From CAZJOD01 sp964547525 (lineage in GTDB: Bacteria > Bacillota > Clostridia > JAAYHZ01), in the NCBI GenBank assembly GCA_964547525.1, contig CAZJOD010000033.1, positions 1 through 26,872 on the forward strand: a DNA stretch of 26,872 nucleotides. The letters are read 5' to 3'. Below the pieces are notes generated by a model, which searched no databases, had not been told where the DNA came from, and saw only the letters and a program-made list of their open reading frames with translations. The first letter of the stretch is position 1, and each line of letters begins with the position of its first letter. A program made the translations under genes and the position numbers. Shown one piece after another: positions 20,485-26,872 of the stretch.

Positions 20485-23400
20485 CTAGAATGTAATTATT
20501 CTCATTGATGAAACTGCATAAATGTGTGTACTTAAAGTTTTTTGTCCGGTAATTTTTTCTAGTGCACGTTTATAAAGTGAAAGCTGTGTCCCGTATCTTT
20601 GTTTAAATATAATGTCGCTATTAACAAATATACGATCAGTTTTAAAATCGATTAATGTGATTCCCTCTTTATCTTGGAACCACAAATCAATAATTCCTTG
20701 TATCAAAATAGGCGGCATATCTGAACGCCTGTATGACGGAACTTCTCCTTTTAAAGCAAAGTAATCGTCAGAATCTATCCTTAAATAAAAAGGCATTTCT
20801 CGCATATAAAAATCACATTCTAACAGCTTTCGTGCGGGTTCGGTTTTAAAAAACGCTGCAATGTTTTCTCTCCGAATCATTTGGATTTGTTTTTTATCGG
20901 CTATATTTGACAAAATCATGCTTTCTGTCATTTCATCTATCATATTAATGATAAATTTTTCAGATCGATTACTTCTGATTTTTTCAATATCCAAATGTTG
21001 AAAAATATAATGCACCAAACTACCAAAATCTTTATATTCCGAATCGTCAGTCAAAAAAGAAGGTTTTTTAAAGGTCGGGTCGTCTTCTATTAAAACTGCG
21101 TTATTTTGCTCTTGGTCGATCATACTTATTTTCTTTAACTCGGTAACCGACATTTTTGCAGGGATATATGCATATTCTTTATACGGATATTCCCAATCTA
21201 AAATCTTTTTTATATTATCATAATCTACATAATCAATATTTTTTACTTCCCGGTCGGGTATAATTTCCTGTTTTTCATCAATCATTATAAGCTCCGGTTG
21301 AATTAGACTTAGTTTGAATAATGATAAATCATAATTTATTATTCCATGTGCATTCTCATGCGTCTTCGGCCGGTTCCAAATCGCCGTCATTATCCATTCT
21401 AAAAAACTTTTTGACTGTAATAAAACTGATTGAGGTACCCGCTTACTACCTAATCGTGTTGATAATTCACATTTATTTATTAACTTATCAGTATCTTTAC
21501 AGCATCCGATAAAAAATAAACGATTCTTTGCTCTGGTTGCCGCAACATATAATACTCTCATTTCTTCGGCGAGAGATTCCTCCTTGTGCTTTATTAACAG
21601 TGCTTCTTTTTGTAATGTATTACAAGAAAACCTTTTTTCAGGATCTATATACTCTATACCCAAACCGAATTTATGATGTACCAAAAAGTCAGTCCTCAGA
21701 TTAAACTGTTTACCACATCCGCACACAAATACTATGGGAAATTCCAAACCTTTGCTTTTATGAACTGTCATAACACGAACCACATTTTCGTTTTCACCCA
21801 AAGTGGCGGTTCCTGGAGTATCATTTTCATATAAGGCGGATTTTTCCATGAATCTTAAAAAATCATACAAACCGTTCCAACCTATATTTTTAAGAGTACG
21901 TGCTTTTTCATATAAAATCTTCAAATTAGCATTACGCCTGTCACCTTCAGGCAAAGCGGATACATAATCAATGTAACCAGTCGACACATATAGGTGCCTT
22001 ACCAATTCGTCCAATGGCATTTCCATTGCCATGCACCGCCATTTTTTATAATTTTCTAAAAAATTTCGTACCTTTTCCGTCGTTTTGTCGGCTCTGTCGG
22101 CATATTCCAATAGTGCTTTATAGAAAAAATCTTGTCTGTTACATAAACGAATCAATGACAATTCTTCTTCATTAAAATCACCTATCGGCGATAATAGAAC
22201 CGAAATTAGAGGTATATCCTGTAATGGATTGTCTATTATCTTTAAAAGTGAAAGCACCGTATTAACTTCAACTGTGTCGTAGTACCCTCCTGATATGTCA
22301 CAATAGGCGGGTACACCCAATTTATTGAGTTCTTTGGTGAAAGGTTCGGCCCATCCGGTTTTGACTCTCGTTAATACGGCACAGTCATTGTACTCTATTT
22401 TTCTATATTTTTTTTGTTTGTTATCATATATCTCATATCCCGTGGCTAACATGTCATTGATTAATTTAGCCACTGTTCGTGCTTCGGGAATACAGTTTTC
22501 CGGTTTTTCTTCATCCGAAAACAACTCGTTCATATTTTTGGTGTCAATTACAACAATTTCGGTGCGATCTTTATCCTTTAAAGAGTCATTTATCGTATTT
22601 CCACAAATCAACTTTTCATCATCGGTATAATCTATTTCGAATAAACCTCCTGTCATAATTCTTTCAAATATTGCGTTTACAGAATCAATAACGTTAGGCT
22701 GACTACGGAAATTCTTATAAAGTTTAACTAAAATACCCGGTGTGTCATTTTCGTCACTTTGCTGTTTATATCTCGAATATTTATCTAAAAACAATCCGGG
22801 CATAGATTGACGAAAACGATATATACTTTGTTTTACATCTCCTACCATAAATATATTCTTATGACCTGAGGCTATAGAAGTCAATATCTCTTCTTGTACA
22901 TAATTGCTGTCCTGATATTCATCTATAAGAATTTCTTCAAATTTTTCAGAGTATTCCATAGCATGTTTAGAAGGTCTTCGACCGTCTTTGGTATTTTCTT
23001 GCAACAATGACAGCGCTAAGTGTTCCAAATCGGAAAAATCCAAAATACCTCTTTTTTTCTTCGCATTAAAATACTCAAAATCCAATAGTCGTACCGTTTC
23101 TAGCATTGTTTTCAATAATGGATATTGTTTTTCTATAACATCTAGTATTTGTAAGTTATCCCATACAAAAATCCTTTCCTGCATCTCTCCTATTGCTTTT
23201 TTAGCAGAATCCCTTGTCGTTTTAATTTGATCTCTTAAATTTATATCATATTCACCCCGAATAGATTTTAAGTTTGAAAATTTTATACTGTTAATATACT
23301 CTTTCAGATCATTCCATACCTTTTTATTGTTTTTAACCGATATAAGCTTGTCAAGGATAGATTTTAATATCTTAATATCTTCTTCCATAGTTAAACGATA

Positions 23401-24147
23401 ATTATTAAAAGCGTCTATATCATATGTTTCTTCAATCAGAACTTCCATTTCAATAATGATATATTCTATACGATCAATTAAATGATTTATTATAATTTTA
23501 CCGTGTTCCGTTTGTGAAAATTCAAAATCATCAGTTAAACGATTATATGATTCCACCGCCTTTTCCAATGTTTCAATCGTATCCGGACAGCTTCTTGTAA
23601 ATTCATAAAGCGCACTTATAAGTTCCTTTAGTTTACTGTCATCCCTTCCGATTCCGTAAGTATCGGCTAAAGTGATAAAACCCTGTATTTCTTTGTCATC
23701 ATATAATCTTTCAAATAAATCGTCCAAAGTTTGTTGATATATCATAGCTGTTTCTGCTTTTTCCGCCGGACGAAATCCCGAATCCAAATTAAGAATGTGA
23801 AAACGATCTCGTACAATACTACTACAAAAAGAATGAATGGTAGTAATGTTTGCTTTTTCTATAAGAGCGAATTGCCTTTGTAGCATAAGATCATCCGGTT
23901 GTTTTTCTATTAATTCGTATAATCTGTTCTTTACCCTTTCTTTCATTTCAGAGGCTGCCGCATTAGTAAACGTAACAGTTAACAACTTGTTGATATCAAC
24001 ATGATTATCTTTTTGTGTTATTTTCCTGATAATTCTCTCAACTAGAACGGCGGTTTTACCGGCTCCTGCCGCAGCGGAAACTAATAAATTATTGCCATCG
24101 GTTTCGATTGCTTTTTTTTGTTCGACAGTCCATTTTTCGTCGGCCAT
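20485..24147 (-). CDS. addA: ATP-dependent helicase/nuclease subunit A (AddA)
   Basis: AddA is the UvrD-like helicase and nuclease subunit of the AddAB (RexAB) complex, which resects double-strand breaks to a recombination-ready 3' end and degrades foreign DNA. It is 1,220 residues, close to the usual 1,230. The Walker A motif AAAGAGKT is at 25-32 and motif Ia VTFTNAAASEM at about 58-68. The Walker B region LIDEYQDSN is near 410, and VMTVHKSKGLEFPIVF and VLYVAATRAKNRLF are the later SF1 motifs. The C-terminal nuclease domain has GIIDLW, LIDFKTDR and QLSLYKRAL (about 1145-1190). The ATG is one base past the addB stop, and its ribosome site AGGGAG lies inside addB, so translation is coupled. 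Confidence 0.96.
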   Translation of the reverse strand: MADEKWTVEQKKAIETDGNNLLVSAAAGAGKTAVLVERIIRKITQKDNHVDINKLLTVTFTNAAASEMKERVKNRLYELIEKQPDDLMLQRQFALIEKANITTIHSFCSSIVRDRFHILNLDSGFRPAEKAETAMIYQQTLDDLFERLYDDKEIQGFITLADTYGIGRDDSKLKELISALYEFTRSCPDTIETLEKAVESYNRLTDDFEFSQTEHGKIIINHLIDRIEYIIIEMEVLIEETYDIDAFNNYRLTMEEDIKILKSILDKLISVKNNKKVWNDLKEYINSIKFSNLKSIRGEYDINLRDQIKTTRDSAKKAIGEMQERIFVWDNLQILDVIEKQYPLLKTMLETVRLLDFEYFNAKKKRGILDFSDLEHLALSLLQENTKDGRRPSKHAMEYSEKFEEILIDEYQDSNYVQEEILTSIASGHKNIFMVGDVKQSIYRFRQSMPGLFLDKYSRYKQQSDENDTPGILVKLYKNFRSQPNVIDSVNAIFERIMTGGLFEIDYTDDEKLICGNTINDSLKDKDRTEIVVIDTKNMNELFSDEEKPENCIPEARTVAKLINDMLATGYEIYDNKQKKYRKIEYNDCAVLTRVKTGWAEPFTKELNKLGVPAYCDISGGYYDTVEVNTVLSLLKIIDNPLQDIPLISVLLSPIGDFNEEELSLIRLCNRQDFFYKALLEYADRADKTTEKVRNFLENYKKWRCMAMEMPLDELVRHLYVSTGYIDYVSALPEGDRRNANLKILYEKARTLKNIGWNGLYDFLRFMEKSALYENDTPGTATLGENENVVRVMTVHKSKGLEFPIVFVCGCGKQFNLRTDFLVHHKFGLGIEYIDPEKRFSCNTLQKEALLIKHKEESLAEEMRVLYVAATRAKNRLFFIGCCKDTDKLINKCELSTRLGSKRVPQSVLLQSKSFLEWIMTAIWNRPKTHENAHGIINYDLSLFKLSLIQPELIMIDEKQEIIPDREVKNIDYVDYDNIKKILDWEYPYKEYAYIPAKMSVTELKKISMIDQEQNNAVLIEDDPTFKKPSFLTDDSEYKDFGSLVHYIFQHLDIEKIRSNRSEKFIINMIDEMTESMILSNIADKKQIQMIRRENIAAFFKTEPARKLLECDFYMREMPFYLRIDSDDYFALKGEVPSYRRSDMPPILIQGIIDLWFQDKEGITLIDFKTDRIFVNSDIIFKQRYGTQLSLYKRALEKITGQKTLSTHIYAVSSMRIITF

Positions 24148-24148
24148 T

Positions 24149-26857
24149 TCATTTCTCCCTATTAATTTTCTGTTCCATTAATATTTTTATTTCATCTCTT
24201 TTTAAACCCGAACGTAGAAAATTGTACCTACACCACTTTAATGAAGGATCAAATCCACATGAACCTTTGTAAGAACAGTAATCACAACCGGTATATGTTC
24301 CTTTATATACCGGCATCCTATCTACCGATCCTGTCCCTATTCGATTTATTATATCTCCCAAAATACGATTGGTATATTTAAGCATAATATCAAAATCATC
24401 AATAGAAACTATATCTGAAGTTTTCGAAAAGCTACCGTCTTTATTTCTTTTTATATTTACTATATCCGATTTATCAATAAAACCGGTATCCATAGCCAAA
24501 ACAATTTCCTCTTTATCCAAAACAAGGCCTTTCATCATCAGACAATTATCAACCAAGCTTTTTATCTGTTCACTATCGGCACTGTATTCAGCCTTTACAA
24601 TAGGGTCGTCAATATTATAATACAATATCCCGGCCGGTGTTATTTTATCAAGCTTAAATATATTTTTAAAATACTGTTGATTTGACAGGATTGCATTCAT
24701 GTACACAGGTAATTGTATCTGTAAACCATAATAAAAATCCTCTTGTGAAAATGCCTTTTTACCGGTTTTATAATCTATAATTCTTATATAAGCACATCCG
24801 TTTAAGTTAAATGCGTCAACCCTGTCGATCTTTCCCGATATAACAGCCGATTGTGTATCTCCTTTGACAATTAAGGGATTGAGAGTATTTTTCTTGCCGA
24901 ATACAATTTCATCATCTATTGGTATGAATTTACCTTTTGAAATATGTTTTAAAACGGTTTTTATTGTAAGTTCTAATGTGTTTCCGTATCGGTTTAATAA
25001 ATATGAATTACGTTTAGAAGATAAAACACTTTTACCCCATACCAAAGATACGGCTCTGTTCATCTCATCCATAACGGTTTTATATATATACTCATCTGTA
25101 ATGTCTTGTATTTGTAAGTTATTTCGTTTAACTTTATCGAAAAACATTTCTAAAACGACATGTGAAACAGATCCTATACCCACGGGAGTAATTTCGGCTT
25201 TTTCACGTTCCATGGCATTTAAACCGTATTTGACGAAAAAAGAAAAAGGACAATTAGTAAAGGATTCAAAAGCCGAAACACTTCCTGTTAAGGGTGATCC
25301 GAACAACTCCAGTGCTAAGTCGGGATTTATTTTTTTGCTTTCGAAATCGGTGTTATAAGCTTTGTAAACAGGCTTTAACCGTGCCGCCCATCCCGGATTC
25401 TCCTCAAACCATTTTTTTACCGAATTCCATCTTTGCTCTGTAGGTAGACCTTGTCTTCTCTTCTCAAGTACACTTATTAAAGATACAAATGCGGATTCGG
25501 GAGAACAGGTACATTCCTCAAAGCTTCTGATTTTGCCGGCTACATTACCTTTTACAATTAAGTCTTTATATAATTTTTTTATGAGTGTAAAAACATAAGC
25601 CGGTCTCAAAGCTACACCTTTCATATCCATAGAAGAGCAGCTAATAAATATTTTTTCTGAAGGTAAACATAACGTTTTATAAATAAGATATTTAGTTTCA
25701 AAAGATCTTGATAATGTGTCAGGAGCCAGTTCAACACCATAACAATGTAAATTATGTCTGTCCATATCAGACAACAGTCCTTCATTTAGATCCACACCCG
25801 GAAACTTGCCTTCGACAACGCCTAGTATAAATACAGCTTTCACTTTATGAACCATTGAGCGTTGTACATTACCTATATTAACCTGCTCTAAAGCCGGTGG
25901 TACACTACCCGTTTCATATCCCGACATACCCGATTTTATAAACTCCGAGTATTCTTCTATTGTATATTTTTTATTACCTAAAACTGTAACAGCTGTATCC
26001 ATCATATCTATCAGAGCATTATAGCAGGACAAATATCTGTTGGCTTCTTCTAAATCTCCGCTTTTTTTAAATCTTTCAATGATTTCTTTATATTTTTCAA
26101 GTACTCTATAATCATCTAGAAAGTCATATAACTCCGTAAAAAAAGTTTTCGGATCGGACATAGGTGATAAAATGGAAAAAAACGATCTAATATCACCTAT
26201 AATTGCATTTTTTATAAGGTTTATATCATCTTCATTGTAGTAAGATGATTGGTCGCTTTGTTCTTTTAAAAAATCCCATTCTATTTGGTCATTCCACATG
26301 TATCCGTATATACCGAATTTTAAGACATAGTTTTCTAAAAGGTCGATCTCTTCAGGTAAAAACCCTGTTAATCCTGTTTTCAATAGTCTGAATATGTCTT
26401 CAGATCTGTATCTGTTTATATAAACTGACAATAGAGTATTTAAAAAAACAATAAGCGGATTATTATCGACACCTTTTTTAACATCAATAAAAAATGGTAT
26501 TTGATATTGTGAAAAAATCGATCGAATATAACTCTCATAATTTTGCATATCAGAACAAATCACCGTAATGTCTTTGTACTTATATCCGGCTTCACGAACA
26601 AGACAAATTATTTTATCCGCCGCACTAACAATCTCCTCATATATATTTTGGTAAATGTAAAGCGATATATCATCAGCAATACTTGTATATACTTTTAAAT
26701 CACGGGAAAATAAATTTCTTTCTAAATGTGCCATTTCTAAAGAATTACTGTATTTATAAAACGTGCCTGTACATTTTATTGCTTTATAACTGATAATACC
26801 TCTTTGTGACGCCAAGGAAAAAATCTTTTCACAATTTTTTAAAATAGGATAAAAAAA
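24149..26857 (-). CDS. addB: ATP-dependent helicase/deoxyribonuclease subunit B (AddB), N-terminus missing as read
   Basis: AddB is the partner of AddA: a helicase-like scaffold with a second nuclease domain and an iron-sulphur cluster. Recognisable are the mid-protein MAHLERNLFS, ITVICSDMQNYE, FFIDVKKGVDNNPLI, VFILGVVEGKFPG, FTNCPFSFFVKYGL, GKIDRVD and IDYKTGKKAF (nuclease). The cysteine set C-x2-C-x5-C (CDYCSYKGSC) near the end, plus the earlier NCPF cysteine, are the 4Fe-4S ligands. Only about 890-900 residues are readable, against about 1,150 in the family. The missing part is the N-terminal ~260, including the Walker A motif. The frame stays AddB-like (FFYPILKNCEKIF) upstream of the first possible start, TTG 26815, until a TAA at 26858-26860 next to a 7-base A/T run. 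That pattern suggests a frameshift rather than a true short gene. The rest may lie beyond the window. The end given here is the last sense codon. Confidence 0.85.
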   Translation of the reverse strand, partial: FFYPILKNCEKIFSLASQRGIISYKAIKCTGTFYKYSNSLEMAHLERNLFSRDLKVYTSIADDISLYIYQNIYEEIVSAADKIICLVREAGYKYKDITVICSDMQNYESYIRSIFSQYQIPFFIDVKKGVDNNPLIVFLNTLLSVYINRYRSEDIFRLLKTGLTGFLPEEIDLLENYVLKFGIYGYMWNDQIEWDFLKEQSDQSSYYNEDDINLIKNAIIGDIRSFFSILSPMSDPKTFFTELYDFLDDYRVLEKYKEIIERFKKSGDLEEANRYLSCYNALIDMMDTAVTVLGNKKYTIEEYSEFIKSGMSGYETGSVPPALEQVNIGNVQRSMVHKVKAVFILGVVEGKFPGVDLNEGLLSDMDRHNLHCYGVELAPDTLSRSFETKYLIYKTLCLPSEKIFISCSSMDMKGVALRPAYVFTLIKKLYKDLIVKGNVAGKIRSFEECTCSPESAFVSLISVLEKRRQGLPTEQRWNSVKKWFEENPGWAARLKPVYKAYNTDFESKKINPDLALELFGSPLTGSVSAFESFTNCPFSFFVKYGLNAMEREKAEITPVGIGSVSHVVLEMFFDKVKRNNLQIQDITDEYIYKTVMDEMNRAVSLVWGKSVLSSKRNSYLLNRYGNTLELTIKTVLKHISKGKFIPIDDEIVFGKKNTLNPLIVKGDTQSAVISGKIDRVDAFNLNGCAYIRIIDYKTGKKAFSQEDFYYGLQIQLPVYMNAILSNQQYFKNIFKLDKITPAGILYYNIDDPIVKAEYSADSEQIKSLVDNCLMMKGLVLDKEEIVLAMDTGFIDKSDIVNIKRNKDGSFSKTSDIVSIDDFDIMLKYTNRILGDIINRIGTGSVDRMPVYKGTYTGCDYCSYKGSCGFDPSLKWCRYNFLRSGLKRDEIKILMEQKINREK

Positions 26858-26872
26858 TTATCCCTTCATGTT

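Noticed and set aside
24149..26815. AddB as a naturally short protein starting at TTG 26815
   Set aside because: AddB-like residues continue upstream of that codon to the TAA at 26858, and no ribosome site precedes the TTG.
1..26872. CRISPR array, tRNA/rRNA gene, insertion sequence or prophage
   Set aside because: No regularly spaced repeats, cloverleaf, transposase or phage protein could be seen on either strand.

Overview
The window is AT-rich, with strong AGGAGG-type ribosome binding sites, AddAB-type recombination genes and an LL-diaminopimelate aminotransferase. This fits a low-GC Gram-positive (Bacillota, most likely class Clostridia). No rRNA, tRNA, transposase, phage gene or CRISPR array is visible. 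It looks like a chromosomal segment, and species cannot be named from sequence alone.

Layout, left to right. (1) A short DtxR/MntR-type metal-dependent repressor (+), apparently starting at a rare ATA codon, behind a promoter and a leader hairpin. (2) A convergent gene for a five-Asp-box sialidase-like protein (-). (3) A 446-bp gene-free stretch holding several perfect hairpins and a candidate structured RNA with mutually exclusive stems on the minus strand. (4) A meso-diaminopimelate/lysine block: dapF-dapL (-) as a two-gene operon, an MFS transporter (-), and a divergent aspartate kinase (+) with its own good promoter. A second MFS transporter (+) follows behind a long inverted repeat. (5) An 8.4-kb gene (-) for a 2,791-residue cyclic beta-1,2-glucan synthase-like enzyme. 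It convergently meets the MFS gene across a bidirectional terminator. (6) A divergent pair of AEC-family (auxin-efflux-carrier-type) transporters with matching ATTACC(C)GGTAAT palindromes in their leaders. The plus-strand copy is followed by a VTT/DedA-like membrane protein. (7) addB-addA (-), the two subunits of the recombination helicase-nuclease. As read here, addB lacks its N-terminal third: a stop codon next to a 7-base homopolymer interrupts a frame that otherwise looks homologous.

Functional links: aspartate kinase, DapL and DapF are the first and the last two steps of the aminotransferase route from aspartate to meso-DAP, which feeds peptidoglycan and lysine. The glucan synthase would make a cyclic osmolyte or surface glucan, but no dedicated ABC exporter is in the window. 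AddA and AddB are translationally coupled. Five promoters share an identical extended -10 element (TGATATAAT), giving a clear picture of the local housekeeping promoter. The most rewarding places for a second look are the 1925-2100 minus-strand RNA candidate, the shared AEC palindromes, the ATA start and the broken addB 5' end.
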